A DNA stretch of 64,000 nucleotides, from NCBI GenBank assembly GCA_013396655.1, contig WBMV01003267.1:1426001-1490000 (forward strand), read 5' to 3'. The notes under the pieces were generated by a model. That model was not told the origin of the DNA. It worked only from the letters and a program-made list of their open reading frames with translations, and did no database searches. This document shows, in pieces, positions 13,785-28,842 of this stretch. The position numbers and the translations under genes were made by a program. The first letter of the stretch is position 1. Each line of letters begins with the position of its first letter. This DNA is from Campylorhamphus procurvoides (taxonomy: Eukaryota > Chordata > Aves > Passeriformes > Dendrocolaptidae).

Positions 13785-16494
13785 AGCCGCTCTGGTTTTT
13801 CAATCATGACGGTTTAAATTTCCCTTTTACTGCCGTAAAATTGAACCCGGAGATACAGTATGGAGTCCTGTAGTATTTTACGTCGACACTAGGGGTGTCT
13901 CCTGCTTTTCGCCGCTGCCAAGAAATCAACGCCCTTTTTTTTTTTAATACAGTTATTTTAGCTTAAATTATCCAGTACCCTGGCGGCAGGAAGACCCTGG
14001 CAATATTTTGGGTTTACAGCAGGAGAAATGCAAGTGGTTTAATTTTTTTCCTTCTTAACCCTTTCAGAGCAAGGCCAGCTGTTTATCACATTTCTCATTA
14101 GACCTCACAGGGCCTGGGGGTCAAAAATGGGTTTCCTTTTGTTTTTAAGCAGGGCGTTGCAGTCTCTTCTTTAAAAATTAAAGTTGTGACAGAAACTAAT
14201 GCGCCGTGCTCAGGCTGGTTTTGTGTGCACACTTTAACCTATGCTAGATGTGCATTCAGAGGCACGTTTTGAAATGTAAAGGTTTGGTTTCAGTTACACG
14301 TACATTAAGACCATGAGAAAAAAAGGCTAATATTTTGAGAAAAAGGTATTAATGAAGTTGAGGCTTAGAAAAAGTTATTGTAGTTTAGGCCATCGTTGCA
14401 ATACTGCTAAATGCTCTGAACGTTTAAATCATCATGGGCAGTGATCATCTTCCACACAACAGTTGTGCTCATCCTCCCAGTAGTTGGGACTTTTGTGAAA
14501 ATTTTGTTCTCAAAGACTTGCCTGGTGAGATGGACTAACATGCATAAAAGGAAAGAAAATGTTGATTAACCATGATGCCAGTGTGTGTTAGTGACCCGTA
14601 ATGAACTTAACTTTCACATATGATTATCTTTGATTATTTTTTTCCTTCATTCTGTTATAACTAAAGCTCTCGTGTCATCTTTTGATGATATTATCGTGTT
14701 GATTATTACTTCATGTATTCATGAATAGTATTTGTGTGTGATCCTTTGCAATGTGGAAAAAAAGGTATGGTGGATGATTTCTCTACCTGTAAAGGTGCTT
14801 GTTTTCTCACAGAAGCATAACACCACCAGAAAATTTTTCCCTGGGGTTATATCACTACACTGGTTCTGGTAACACCTGATTTTAGGTGCCTTGTAGTCTG
14901 AAAACCAAACTTGAACTAAACATTAACAAAGTCACCCCCAACATTTCACTTAAGTTGCCATTCTTTTTATTGTCATTACTCAGTGAATGTTTTCACTAAA
15001 AGAGTTCAGTGTAATGAAGGAGTATGTGTTGTTTAAACCTTTACATTATTAGAACCGAGTTTTTTCACAGATCGCAGCCAATTTCTTTTGTGTTCTTACA
15101 GGACCAGAGAGCTGACAGTTCTGTTGAAAAAGGAGGTGAATGTATTATTGTGTTCATAGTAGGTGGCTGAAGATAAAACAAAAACATCTAGTGAGTCAAA
15201 GAATGTAGTTCTGGATGTTTTGGTATAGCCAGTTCTAAAATAATCTGTCAGAGCATACGATGATGAGTCCATTACATAATGCTAGAAGTAATGTTGATAA
15301 GCTATTTTTGTCAGAGTTGACTTAGCAAGTTTTTCCTATGAGTAGTGTTTTCTAGGAAAAGGTAAACAGCACAGATGGAAGGTATTAAACAATCTTGGCT
15401 TTGGATAGATAAAGTCTGTTATCTTGGGATGGTCTATGTTCTGGTTCATATCCAGCTCTTGAACTTTGTAGTTGTACTACAGAAGCCACAGAATTCTACA
15501 GGAATCACAGCAAACATGTTGCATAGTGCACCCATCCTAGCTAGACTCTGCAGTTGTTTTGACTCACTTCACTTGAGCAGTAGTGCCTCTGGTGCTTTTT
15601 CTCCAGCCAGAACTGATTTAACACTGTTTCTAAATTACTGGAGTCAAGAACCACTGAAAGAGATGTTTTTGCAATAAAGCAAAAAAAGAACCCCAGAAGA
15701 CCATCTTAAATAGTTGCTTACTATTTAGCAGGGAGTTTATTAAATACTTTGGTTCTTAGCTGCACAAAAAACCTGGTTATTCTGTTACCAAATCATAATT
15801 TCACTGCTATCATGACAAATCTCTGGATAGTCAGTTCAGTTTTGTAACAGCTGGCAGGAACTGAGAGGCACTCACAGGGTCTGTGTCCCAGCCTACTGGT
15901 GGGGTTCTGCCACAGGTGGAATAACTGGTCTAGGGTTCAAACTGTGAAGTTCATGTGTAGGTTATATTTAAGCGAGGGAGGTTAATGAAAGGTTTTATTT
16001 TGGAAGTGATTCTCAGAGATATAGAGGCCAATTTGAATATGCAAGTTTCTTTAACTCTCTGGTCTAAAAAGGAAGATAGAGCCTGTTGATGCAGAAGGAG
16101 AGAGACTTTCTAAAAAGTAATTATATTTTTTCACCATTTCTGTGGTAGAAGTAGAATTCTGTTTTTATATGGCTGAACTATAAATTTAACAATAGGGAGG
16201 AATAAAAATTGAGTAGTTGAAGGGAAAATGGTTTGTGGTGGGCATACCTCAGAAACTTCAGTATATTCATCATCTAACGCATCTGGCTTAGCAATGAAAG
16301 GGAAACTTTAAGGCAGTGAGATTAATAACATCTAAATTGTGGGTTTTATTCATGTCTTAAAGGAGATGGGACTGTCTTCTGTCAATCAGTGCCAGAAAAG
16401 GCGGATTCAGTAATTCTGGTATTTCTGAGGAAATGAGATGAGGCAAAAATGCACGTTTTGGTGCCAAACCATTTCTTGGTCTCTTTCTGCCTTC

Positions 16495-16945
16495 TCACAG
16501 AATCAGTCAAGTTGGAAGGGACCACAATTGGTCATTTGGCCCAAACTTCCTGCTCAGACAGGGTCATCCAAATGGTTCTGGAATATCTTCAGTGAGGGAG
16601 ACTCCACACACTCTGGGCACCCTGTTCCAGTGCACAGTCACCCTCAGAGGAAGGAAGTTCTTCCTCATATTCAGGTGGAATTTCCTGTGCATCAGTTTCT
16701 GCCCATTCCCTCCTGTTCTACTGCTGTGCAGCACCGAGCAGAGCCTGGACCATCCTCTGACACCCTTTAGATACTGATACACATTAATGAGGTCCCCACT
16801 CAGTAGTCTCTTCTCAAGGCTGAACAGGTCCAGCTCCCTCAGCCTTTTCTGGTAAGAGAGGTGCTCCAGTCCCTTAACTATCTTTGGTGCTCTCCACTGG
16901 ATCCACTCCAGGAGCTCCCGGCCTCTCTTGTCCTGAGGAGCCACA
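16495..16945 (-). mobile_element. CR1 LINE fragment, minus orientation
   Basis: Reading the minus strand gives a 5'-truncated CR1 3' region of about 450 bp. On the plus strand it starts with the reverse-complement tail 'CACAGAATCAGTCAAGTTGG' followed by AAGGGACC, then 'CACCCTGTTCCAGTG', 'GAGGTCCCCACTCAGTAG', 'CAAGGCTGAACAGGTCCAGC' and 'CTCCCTCAGCCTTTTCTGG', all hallmarks of CR1 in reverse. A 149-codon minus-strand open frame (16,564-17,013) lies mostly in it and is not a gene: it reads through 3' repeat sequence outside the ORF2 catalytic region. Confidence 0.9.
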
Positions 16946-19900
16946 ATTTCCATCATTTGTGTCAGAAAGACATACAAAAAGTTGAAACCAGCAACAAAGC
17001 TGGTTGCAACCAACAGGTTGCAGCTTTCCTGTAACTGGGTGTTGAATTGGTGCTTACCGGGCAGTGTTACAGAAGGAATAACTTTTATTAATTTTAGGTA
17101 TGCTTATAGTGTTCCACTTTAATTCATAAATTACACTTGCATAAGGTTTTCAACATTGCTTTGATTTCCCTTCTAGTTAAAAGAATTATTTTGCTTTCCC
17201 TCCCCTTTTTTTGCTGCCTGTGTTTAGCTGTGTTTCACTAAAGAAAATTGTACCCTCTCCTAAAATGTTTTATGTCTGAATGGTAGTTCAGCATGAAACT
17301 CTTATGACTTTGGTTTAATTACGTGAAATGGTGACCAAAAAGTGTGTTCACAGAAAAATATTTTTTTGTAATTTGAGCTAATATATGACTTTTTGAAAGC
17401 AATTTGCTCTTGATTTCCTTGCCTCTCTTCCCTACCAAGCCTTTTCTCCCTGCTCTGTGTAATACCATTTGTGAACTTGTAATTGGGAGAAAAATTACAC
17501 TGTGCTGTTCTTTGTTTGTTGGCAACCAATTCATTTAGTGACACATTTCCCAATTTTCCATCCTTCTCTTCTTCTGGACTATATGTTTTGCCATTTTCTC
17601 GAGCTTGTTTATTCCTTTGTGTTCCCTACAGAAAGACCATGGGGGCAAAGGGAGCTGGCTGTTCCCACGCTTCCTACATGTTACTTCTTTGCCAGAATCA
17701 GCAGAAACAAGGGAGGTGCTACTGTGTGGTGTCCTTGTCACGATCAAACTCCTCTGCTTCTGGAGGAGAGAGCACTGTGGGGATGGGGGAGTAAAGATTG
17801 AAGTGGTGGGGAAGAAATGAGAGACATGGATCTACATCAAAAGAGGAGCGAAAAGTGCTTGTGCTTGAAGGTCGCTAACTTGGAACCTCTGGGCAGGTAC
17901 CATTAGAAAATAGGCATCTTGTTTGACTTGCAGGCCAATGTTAATTAAAACATTAGAAAGTTGGAACTCCTGGAAACCGTAAGAGTTTTATTGGCTGACT
18001 TGATTATATAAATTACTTAAGCATGTTCTTTCTTTCCCGAAGACTGTAAGAACTTATCTTGCTGTGCTCTTGTGAGGCTGGTAAATATTGTTCTTGTTTT
18101 GCAGATGAAAAAGGTTGAGGTCATGGCAGGGTAATAACTTAGCCAAGGTCCCTTTTATCATTTAGAAGTTAACATTAGTATGTGATACTGGAAATGGGTA
18201 GTGTGTTTGTAGCTCTGAAAATAAATATATCTAATTCAAATTAATTGCTGCAGATTTCGTGGTCTTGAGACCGATGACTTGGTAAAATGGAGGCACTAGA
18301 AAACGTGCTGTGCATTGTCCAGTGGGCTTGGGGCATGTGATGGTGTGCAGAGATTGGAAGCTTGGTCAAACACCACCTTCTTCCAGCATCCTGGTAACAC
18401 TGTTAGCCATTTAAAGTGACTTCTTTTAGAGATTAGACCTGGAAATGGGCCTTTAATACCCCATAAAAGGTACTCTGCTTCTTCGATGTCAGGGGCCTAA
18501 AGTAATCTTGACACCAGCAGTGTCAGAAAGATCGGCTACAGAGATTGCCTTAATGTGCTGAATGAAGTGCGAAAGACTTGGACATGCACCAACATCTTTT
18601 AATCTGGAACAGAATAAATCTTTTTGTGCACTAGCTAAAGTATTCTGGGAAAGTATGGGACCAGAGGCAATATATTCTGCTTGGTGTGCAATGTAGCTAG
18701 ATTATTTTGGTCACTGTGTGAAATGCTGTATTTCCTTAGTAATATTGAGGTGACTTTAACCAGGGTTAAGCTTAAACTAAGCTTGTCTTCCTGTTCAGGT
18801 CTGTTCTGTATAATTTGAATGGCAGAAGTCTGTGGAGAGTTTGTATTTTAAAAGTTTCAGGTCTGTCTAAGAATAAACCCCACATCTATCAAGTGAATTA
18901 ATTTCTGGAACGTCAGTTCTTTTTAATCTTGATATTTTGTGTGGCTTAAAAATTCTAATTTGGTAGCTATGCTTTATTAGGCTTTTTCCACAAACAGAAA
19001 GACTATGTTTTGTATATTGCTATGAGATTGTACTTAGCACAACCACAAGCAGTTTGGGTTGTTGATACTGCAAAACAGGCTGGAGACTATATCTGACTCG
19101 CTTGTAACTTGACAGTCACTTGGGCTGGTTACTGATACTCCTTTTCACAATTAAGGAAGAATCCCTTGCGATATAAATAATCCTTAACTGTTAAAGAAGT
19201 CTCGGAAACCCATTAAATGCTTTGGATTAAAGGACAACATTTCTCATGAACTGCCAATAAATATCTTGGCTTCTGAGCTGTAAACAGTTTGTGCCAGTTA
19301 GTGAATATTTGCAAAGTCTGTGTAGATGAACATTTTTAAGCAAACTTAAGCCACATCAAGAATGGGAACTCCCCTAGGAAGCTGATACTGTTCTTATTCA
19401 GCCAGCTGGAGGTTCACAACACTTTTATAACATTGTTAGGTAAAATAGGAATTAAAAAGAAATGTAGTAAGACATTTATTAAAGAAATGCTGTCAGAATT
19501 TGGGAGGGGCAGGAGAGGAAGGAATGGGTAACAGATAGGAAGGCCAGAAATGAAGGCCAGGGTTGGTATGTTTATGTGAAGAAACTGAACTACTGGAAAG
19601 GTTGATTTGTCTGTGATTCTCACAGTATAATCCTGGGATCATCTTTAAATGCTGTGGAACTTCTGCTTCCTCTGGTATATTTGTGACAAATACAGAAGTT
19701 TTTTACCCTTTATTTCTGGCAGCTGGAAACCACAGGGTTACTTTTCTAACCCTTCTCTGTTGTCACCCTGTGAGTAGCTCTCTGTGTACGTTTATTAGGT
19801 GTTTTGGGGTTTTTTTTGCAATATGTTGTAAAAGACCAAAAAGCTGTTGTTGCACTCTGTAGGTTCTGAATAGCATCATACTCTGGGCAAGGATCCTGTG

Positions 19901-22222
19901 GCTTGCAGAGAGGACTTTAAAAGGAGTTGTTGTTTTTTTTTAAATTAACTCCATGGATATGATTTCAGCCCTGAACTTGTGAAGAACTCATGTACTCTCC
20001 AGGCATGATGACTGAACAACTTTTCAGTGCTGTGTATGTAAGATGTTCCCTTGGGGGAAGTTTAATTTAGTATTGAGCCGCTCCTTACAGGCTTAGCACC
20101 TTGGTATCTTGAGTAGTTGTGGGTCAATTTTGTTGATAATCCTGAAGTGACTCTTCACAGATTTCTTTAGATTAAAGATTTATTGCATGTAGATCTGCTA
20201 ACAAGTCTAGGAAAAAACCCCATGATGAATAGAAGAACTCCTAAGCAGCAATAATGACAATGCCATATGAATAAATAGACTCAAATTTTATGTTTGACTT
20301 AAGTAGACTATCTTGGTACTATACTTCATTAAGTAGAACATCTGTTCCCTACTTTTTTTTTTAAGTTTTTCAGTGATTCTTAGAAAAACACTTTATTTTA
20401 GTAATAAGATTAAAGCATTTGCATTAGGTACCACCGGTTTTAGGTTTGTTTTTTTTTATTTCAGACACTGCATTGAAAAATCAGATCAATGATGCATGTA
20501 ATTTATAAAATATGAAAGGTTAGTAAGTTTGAGTCTGTGTAGTCTTGGATGTTAGAGTGCACCTCTAGTGTTGGTGCATCTGAGTTTGCCAAAGGTCAAT
20601 TCTGAAAAATTCTCTTCTGAAAGGCCTTGAAAAATGGGATGGTGAGTTAAAAGGTGGCCAAATGCCCTTTCATGGTGAGAAAAGTCACATGAATAAGAGA
20701 CTAACATTGAGCAGATGGGGAAAATGGTGGTTTAAGATTCAGGCATTGTATGTAATGATGTAGTAATGCTGTATTGCTGTATAGTAGGGAGCAGAGCAGA
20801 TACAGATTTCAGAAAATTTAGTTTGAGGGAGAGAGTGCCCAGGGTTTAGCAATAGTTTTATCTTGGCTACTTCCTCAGAGATGTTGTTTAGCCTGTGTGC
20901 AGTGTGTGTGAACTCAATGCATGTTACCCAGCATTTCACAAAGAGCTGTTAAAACGCTTGTTTTAAAATTAGAAGTGATCTTTGACTTGCAGTTTGTGTT
21001 ACTGGTGTATAAATGTGTATGTATTATCTATTAAGGTTGCAAACAGTAAATTTTTGGTGGCCTGTGGTTCAGTGGGCAGGTTGTGTTTACATGCACAGAT
21101 GGGTCAGTCTTTGAGGGTGGATGTACTTGCTTGTCCTGTGCCTTGCACTGGATTCTTGTTTGTGAGCAACTGGAATTATTACTGGACGTCACTGGGCCTC
21201 TGCACGAGTGCATCTGCTTGACTTGTAAATAGCAGTAATTTTTCTAATGCTGCATTGTGTGTACTTTTATGCCTGCTTTTATGTACATTTATGACTTAAG
21301 AACATTAGCAGCTCTTCAGGACAGCTGTTTCTGCTTATATTGCCAGTTACAGCAATTAATAAGCTTTGATTTCTGTCAGGATGAAGGGATCTTTTCTTTA
21401 GAGAGTGGTATGAACCTTTTGCTTACAGATGTTAGCAGTATTTTGGTAATGAGATTTTAGATAATTCTTCAGACATTTGACATGATTGTTTATAAGCTAC
21501 TGAAACTGGGTTGGAATTCTAATTTAATCTTTTGAGTACCCTTTTATTAGCTTGTAACAGAAGTGACAGATGTCTCTATTTGATACTCAATATTTGCATT
21601 CCTGTATATAAATACAAGAAACAAGTCAGTTCCTGCCCCGAAGAAGTTTACCTAAAATATTCTATCTTTTAAGTAGCATTTGAATATGACTTCATATAAC
21701 CAACTCCTGAAGACATCACCTCACGGTTATGATAAGTCAGTATTTTCTGTGTGACACAAGTCATATAAAGAAAACTGTTTCAAGATTTTGGAGTATTCTG
21801 TAGCAGGGAAAACCTTAATTGAAGCATTGTGGTAATTTTAATGTGTTTTACTATGTTTCATTTTACTTTCATTGGGAAGTCTGTGATAATTGGAAGACTC
21901 TGGAAATTTGCGGGGTGCCTTTACTGGAAAACAAATTGCTAGTTTTTCCAAAATTCTAGAGTGGTGGCAATTAAGTGTTCACTTAGAATGGAAGCTGGTA
22001 CTGCCCAGAAGACCTGTTTAACTTGTAAAATTCTTGGTATCTTAATTGCAGTGGTTTTGATCGCTCTGTATTGGATCACAGTTTTGGTAGGGCCTGTTTT
22101 CAAACCATATGACTCATCTTTATTCTTTTCTGAATTCTTCGTGAATCCCTGAATGGCAGAAACGAAACCAGAGCTTGTTAAAATGTCTCAATTTAATAGC
22201 TGACAGCAATAAGTTCTGATTA

Positions 22223-22265
22223 AGTTATTTTCCTTTAGTGGAGGAAAAAGAAAAGGAAAATAACT
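22223..22265. repeat. Perfect 14-bp inverted repeat, 15-nt loop
   Basis: AGTTATTTTCCTTT at 22,223-22,236 is the exact reverse complement of AAAGGAAAATAACT at 22,252-22,265. The intervening 15 bases are purine-rich. It could form a hairpin in the intron transcript or DNA. No tail, target duplication or gene is associated with it. Confidence 0.85.
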
Positions 22266-25200
22266 AAGATTAGTGTTAACTATGATTAGGAATACCAGAA
22301 TATTTTTCAGATTCTGTATCTACCAACAATTCCCCTTCAGTACAATCTGCTTCTTCCCTTGATTTGCACATCTTGCCCAGATCTGCATCTTTGCCTCCTT
22401 GATTGTTTTCTGTTCTTGTCAGTTTGTGAAACCATATACCATTTTTGAACTGTCTTTTCTGTTTTGAGATAGGTGTCGTTTTCACAGGTCTTCACAATGT
22501 TCTTCAGCCTCTTTTGTGATGGATCCTGAGTGACACTTTGCCTACTTCGTGATATTTTTTAGTGTACTGTTTCTGTTTCCCCTTTTCCCCTTCATGTTGG
22601 GTGGCCTTAAAACGCTTCTCTCTTTCCAAATGCAAGATTTCCCTTTTTCACACTAAGTAATATTGAACTGTTATAAGCTTCTTAATGGGAAGAAGGGCTG
22701 CTGTCAGCATCTATTTATGCAGCCTGTTCCTGTGCACTTCTGTGTGGTGACTGGTGTGACTTTTCTGACTGTTTTCTAAGCCTTTGTGGTAGAGCTGGTG
22801 TGAATTGCTGATATTTTCTGAATTGGCACTTGAACTTCCCTGCTCCAAGGGCGTTTTATTATAACTGTTAGTAAACTAGTGTATGCAATAGAGCTGCATC
22901 ATCTTTTTCTTCTAGGCCTTCTGAGATTCCCTTAAAATACATTTACAACTGTTCCCAAAGCCTTACCCTTTACACTTAACACCTCATTGAATACATTGGT
23001 AAAACCTACAAATTTAGGGTAATCGATTGGTAGAGAAGGATGTACAGGTCACATTGTCCTTGGCTGCTTCCCACCTGCTTCTTTGAATAGGGAATTATAT
23101 CCAAGTGCAATGTAGTCTTTCACACTAAGTAGCTTAATACTGTTGTATGATGCAGTATAATCTGTTAATGTATCTTTGCTGTTTTCTTTCCCCTCTACAG
23201 ATACTTCTTGCAGTGCATCTGCTGTGTCTAAACCCCCTAAAAAGTGAAGCCATCTAAACTTACTTTCTGATAATGATCTTTGCTTGCTCAAGTTGTTTAA
23301 CAGTTTGTGGCAAGGCACCTTTGTGAGATAGATGAGGAGCAAATACATTTATTAATGTTTGTCAGTTGCTGTCAGAGGATAAGAGTCCATTTAATTTCTA
23401 GCTATGTTCTCATCTTCCATACTTGTCTCAGTCTGATACAGATGTGAGCTACATCTCATCAGGCGCAAGGATTTGTGGCTATTTGTTGCAGAAATTAGGG
23501 AGGAGATTTGTTTTTTTCACTTGGAATTCTGTGACTGCTATAGCTCCTTTTCTGCATTTTGGAAAACCCTCTGCAAAAAGAACTGCTCTTACTCCTTTCT
23601 AATGTTCACAGCATTGCAGAAGAGTAGTAGGAAACTGATCTAATGATTATCTTTCTTCCTGCCTGTAGAGTTTGAGCTTTCAGTGTTACATGTGATCTTC
23701 TTGGTATAACCAAGTTCAGGAAGCTCAGGAAGGTCAAAAAGTTCAGAAGACTGGGCTGTCCTTAGCTTTACTCATTCCTTGTATTTGGAGTGTCACAAAT
23801 TATATTTTTAAGAGGTTGTTTTTGATTCTATAGATGTTGATAGCACTAGCCTTTGGCTTTTTGAAAATTACTTAGAAAGTAAGTTTAAGCTTGCAAACGT
23901 GGCAACAAAGTGCTATACCTTTAAGAGACTTATTTCCAGAAACGACTAAACATGTTTAAAACACAATGCAGAGAAAAGCAAGCCCATGTTTCACACTTCT
24001 CATCAATCCAGTGGCAAGAGTTCTTGACTGAAAGTATTACAGAGAATATAATCCTTTAACTATTTCTGTTAATTTTGGAGGAATATTGAACTACCAATTA
24101 AGTTGGCAGAGTTTGCTGAAGCTCCCTAGTTCTTTTTGGTTTCATAGTACCTGGAAGTGCTGAGAATTAAATTGGCCTAATTGAAAGCAACCTCATGAGA
24201 ATATATCTGTAGATAGCAAATTATATTTCAATATAGCCTTAGGTCATTTAATGTCTTCTTGTAAAGTAACTGTTCTGTTCCTATTTATATGTAGGTTAGC
24301 CAGTGATTATTAATTCTCAGTTTTGTTGGACCACTCTTCTATTGCTTTGTATTGAAGGGAAAGTTTGGAGCATTGTCTGTTTTCTGGGAAAAATTGGTTT
24401 TATTTCCAAATTGTTGCAGAGAAAGGGAGAAGCTGAAGGAGCTTGAATTACCTACTAAATATTTTACCTGCAAAATGGCTGTTTTCAGTCTTTTGGGTAG
24501 TTTTATCTTTCTTCATTTGACAAGAGTATGAGATGCTAAATAATAGCCTGAGTATCATCTGGTTTAATTCCTGGTGAAAACTGTGGGACTTTGCAGTCCC
24601 TCCAGGTTCTCAGTGATGCTTTGAATGAAGTTTTGTTTCCTTTGTTCTATGTATTGCTGTATTTTTCCAAATCTGAAATTGTTCTTTCAAATGACTGTGA
24701 CACAATTTACTGTTTGCAGTTGCTTGGATTTTCTATGTTCATATTCATCAACAAAAGGGGGAAAAAATCCTTCTTATTAATGAAGTGATTAAATTGGAGA
24801 AGATCTAAATGTCTTATATCCAGTTTCTTTCCATCAGTGTCCCAAAACAAGATCAGTGTATATGCTTTGTTTTTTGTTTCTCTTTAATATCCCATTAAGT
24901 GTAAGTTAATGTAATTTCTTTGTTATTAAGATGTTGACCCTCAACTGTGATGATCCATGACATCTTAGTCAGTTGTTAAAATCTTCAGTCACCTTTTATG
25001 TTTTCTCCCATACCCTTTAGATAAGCTTTTGCACTATATACTTAGGAAGTTGCTGCCTTTGAAATGCTCTCTAAAACTCTTCAATGCTACTTTTGTAATA
25101 CATAAAGATTTGTGGGGGGTTTTTTGTTTGTTTCAGATTTGTGGGAGTTTTCTTTGCAATTTGTCATTGATGTGCTTGTTCCTTTGCAGTCTTTGTGTTT

Positions 25201-28200
25201 TCTACCTTGTTTGTACTTGGATTGCAAATTTTCTGGACAGCCTGGTCTTGGTTTCGTTTTCACTAGCGTGCCCATGTAACAGCACAGTCATGGGGTGGAT
25301 TGATTTAGAAGCTATTGCAGTTTTCATTAAAGTTGAGGAGAAGGCTGCTGTGGTCTCCCGTTTAGCTAAGGGAATTGAATAAACTCCGGTGAAGAGGCTT
25401 GTGAAATATGTTAACGTAAGTGGAACAGATAAATTAGTACCTTGTAAATCTTTTGTGACTCCTCCAGAGACGATGAAGTAGCAACCTGTCTTACTCCAAA
25501 GACTTCCCAATGTGAGCTCTTAATTGCATCAGAACTTACTTTGATTTAGTGGTGGCAGAACTTTATTATTCTCCTACTAAAGGTTGGGTTACTTCAGAAT
25601 CATTCTGGGAAACTCCTTTCCTTGGCTTTTGGAGAGTTCATTATTCATTTATGCACTTAAAATTACAGGGTTCCGAGAATTTTCGAGAGTGATGCAAGCC
25701 TTAGATGCGAGCTCTGAAGTGATTGCATAAGCAGACTGGGTTGTTGCCTCTGAGGAGCAGCAGCTGGGAACTGCCAAAAGTGAAATTGTGAATTGTACCT
25801 TAGCTCATAAAGTTAACACTTTTGTACCTGTTACTGCGTTTCTCTCAAGTTTTATTTACAGTGTTCATGCAAGTTTTTGCAGTGAGAGCTTTCACTGTTT
25901 TGTGTGAGAGCCATGGGTTTCTAGTACGTACGAGGTTTTGCTTTTCTCCTTCAAAAAAGATTAATCTGTTAGCTTTCTGAATGTGGCACAATCCATTCTC
26001 TGCCTCACCTTGTTTTAAAATCTCACCGTGTTTGCCTCTAGCACTGTTTATTATCTGTCTACCTGACGTACTGCAAGCTCTGTTAAGGAGATCATAAAAT
26101 GGAACAGAAAATGTAAATATTCACACACATTACAGATGTTACTGAGTTAAGTTTTAAGTTTTCTAGTTATCCTTTAGGTTTTTATTATGTCTGCATCAAA
26201 CTTGAGTGAGATGGTTTGTAGGCACAGATACATACCTGTAAATGGTATTATTAGTGTATGCTTCGACTGGGCTTCTTTTGTCCTCCAAATTTAGGGGAAG
26301 AACTTTGCAGTAAAACTGTTTTTATCTTTGGTGATACTTTCTTCTTAAGCAGCTTGGCAAACTGCTTTCTTTGATGTTTTCTACTGGGTCTGTATGTTTC
26401 ATTCCGTCTTGGATGACAATTTTTTTTTCTGGGAGACACCTTTTTGCTTGCCTGCAGATGAGTAAAATAGTGCTGTGTCTATATACATCAAACCAAACAC
26501 TTTATCATATCTTCAAGACCATGCCAGTTAGATTTTTGCTGAAAACTCAGCAACTCTGAGTTCAGATAGGAAAAGCCATGGCATTTCTGTATGTGAATGT
26601 AAACCATAAAATCCCTGCTGTAACTGGACTAACTTTATGGTTTGCTTTTCAGTCCTGAACATTTGAAATTCAAAACATTAAAATTTTAAATGAATGGGAT
26701 TATTCTATGTGAATGAAATGTTTGATATTCTTTTTATTTCTGTTTCCTTTAAGTTTAATAAAGGCAAACGGTGTGTTGAAGAGAAAGGCTGAATGCTCTT
26801 ATAGTTACAATGTTGATACCTTCAGTTTTCCTGTCTGGTAGAGGCTTTTGGCAACAGTAGCCATCTGTAGTTTCAGGTTTGCTTCTTGCTTGGTTGGTTT
26901 AGGGCTTCCCTGTGGTATCCTAGAATAGTTACTTGACTGTGGTGGCCTTAAGCCATTAATATCTCACATTGGAGGAGACCCGTGGACAGTGAAGGATTTA
27001 AATAAAGCATAGCAGAAGTGATTGGCCAAATGCCAGCCAGGGGACAAGTGGCTTCCCTTAAAATGACTGACGGAGCCTGAGCAGAGGCATGACTGGATTA
27101 GATGGTGACTAAGGAGTAAATTGCAGGCTCTTCCTAAGACTTGTACAGTCTTTCTTGCCTCCTGCATCCTGAGGGGGGATGTGGTACAACTTCACATATA
27201 TGTGAGAGGAAAGAATCTTCTAAAGGATCATCACTTGTTATGAAAAAATGAAATAAGTATATCCAAAATAACCTTTTTTCTTTTAATAAGACCTTCTGTT
27301 TTAAAGGTGGCAAAGGGAATTATAACACCTACTCTGCATACTTGCAGTGAACAACAATGTCAGAACGCTGTAACAGCTTTAACCTGACTTGATCTCTACT
27401 GTAATCCCAAATCCGGCAATCCCCTTTGCCTCGGTTCATTATCTCTGATGTCTGCAATTTAAATGCCATGTTGAAGAATTAGGTATTAATCTTTTTCTGA
27501 GTTCCTTCAGTACTGAAGGTCACAGAGTGTTTTCTTTAGAGGCAGGATTAACAAGTTTAGGCTGCTTTGGTGGTAGCACATCTAAAACTTGAAATGTTGT
27601 CCTTTTAAAGGTAAGTTAAAAGAAGTTGTGTTTGGTTTTGTTGTTTGTTTGGTTGGTTTTTTTTCCCAGCAGTGCCCTTTTTTGACTACAAAATGCTTGT
27701 AGCCTTTCTTGATGTTTGCTGTTGACTAGCATTCAGGTGAGGTATTGAGTTAGGTCTTACACCTTTTGTTAATATTCTGTCTTTGATACCTTTATAATTT
27801 TCACTTTTAAGTTAAGATCTTACATAAAAACTGAACACTGATACAAGTTGGGTGGTTTTTCAGAATTCTGGTAAACTTCACATGAAATGTAACTGAAAGT
27901 GTCAGGGAAAAAGTTACCATAGGGTAAAGTTTCAAGGGATGATAATCACACTCAGGGGAGAACGTAGTTTATGTGGTAGTCTCCAAAATGGGGATTGTAT
28001 CCAAACATGGAGGTGGAATGGAAGAGTGCACTGGCAGTCTTATGTCACTGGCATTAAACAGCTAAGTGGAGGCTGAGGAGTTCTGGATGTATCATGCTGG
28101 ACAGTTGTATCCTCTTGAAAATTGTGCCTGCCAGAAAATGGAAAATGCCTCTACCTCTTCAAAGGAAACCTTAAATTGACTGGGCAACAATGTGTTAACT

Positions 28201-28842
28201 AAATATAATTATAAGATTCTTTAATGCCTAATGAAAATGATGTGTTTTCTCCAGCTCTTTTAGATGATTTTTTTTTTCAAAGAGAAAAGATTATTAGACT
28301 AGATTCTAAAGCATTAGACACTTCAGTTATTACATTTTCTGGGCCATTAAAAACATGCTTCTCGGTTTTTCAGCTCCTGTGGGATCAACATTTGGATAAT
28401 ATTTGTGTATGCGAATAAAAAGTAGAGGAGAACAGGTTGGCAATCCCTTGGCAACTTTAGACTTGAAAAATTACATTTTTGCATTAAGGTGCAGGAATTA
28501 GATGATGGCAGTTTTCAGTTTCCATTTGACACGCTCCGTTTAGTCTCTTCGACGTAAGAAGCTTCAAGGATGGGGCTATAGCTGAGTAAGTTAAATTATT
28601 ACTGAAATTTCTAAGTGAAATAAATGGAACCTTTTTTTCTTCATGCTTTGTTTTTTTCCAATGACCAACCATAGTTGATATGATAGTCAGTATGTCCCAA
28701 AATCATTTGGAATAACTTAAAAGCAAGTTAAGGGTTTTGTTTTTTTATAATATTTAGGGTGCATCCTAAAGCTAGATGGCTGTTGAATCCATTCTTTATC
28801 TCTGGGAACTCTGAACAGCTCAAAGGAAGGTATAAAATAATT

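Noticed and set aside
13051..13807. Several open frames of 125-217 codons on both strands
   Set aside because: They exist only because the 267-base run of N is translated as unknown residues; the flanks are CR1 and CpG-island sequence.
16564..17013. 149-codon minus-strand open frame
   Set aside because: It lies mostly within a CR1 fragment in reverse orientation and has no conserved protein signature outside it.
25029..25382. 117-codon hydrophobic open frame resembling a membrane protein
   Set aside because: Hydrophobic residues come from T-rich DNA; no start context, no family match and no neighbouring exons.
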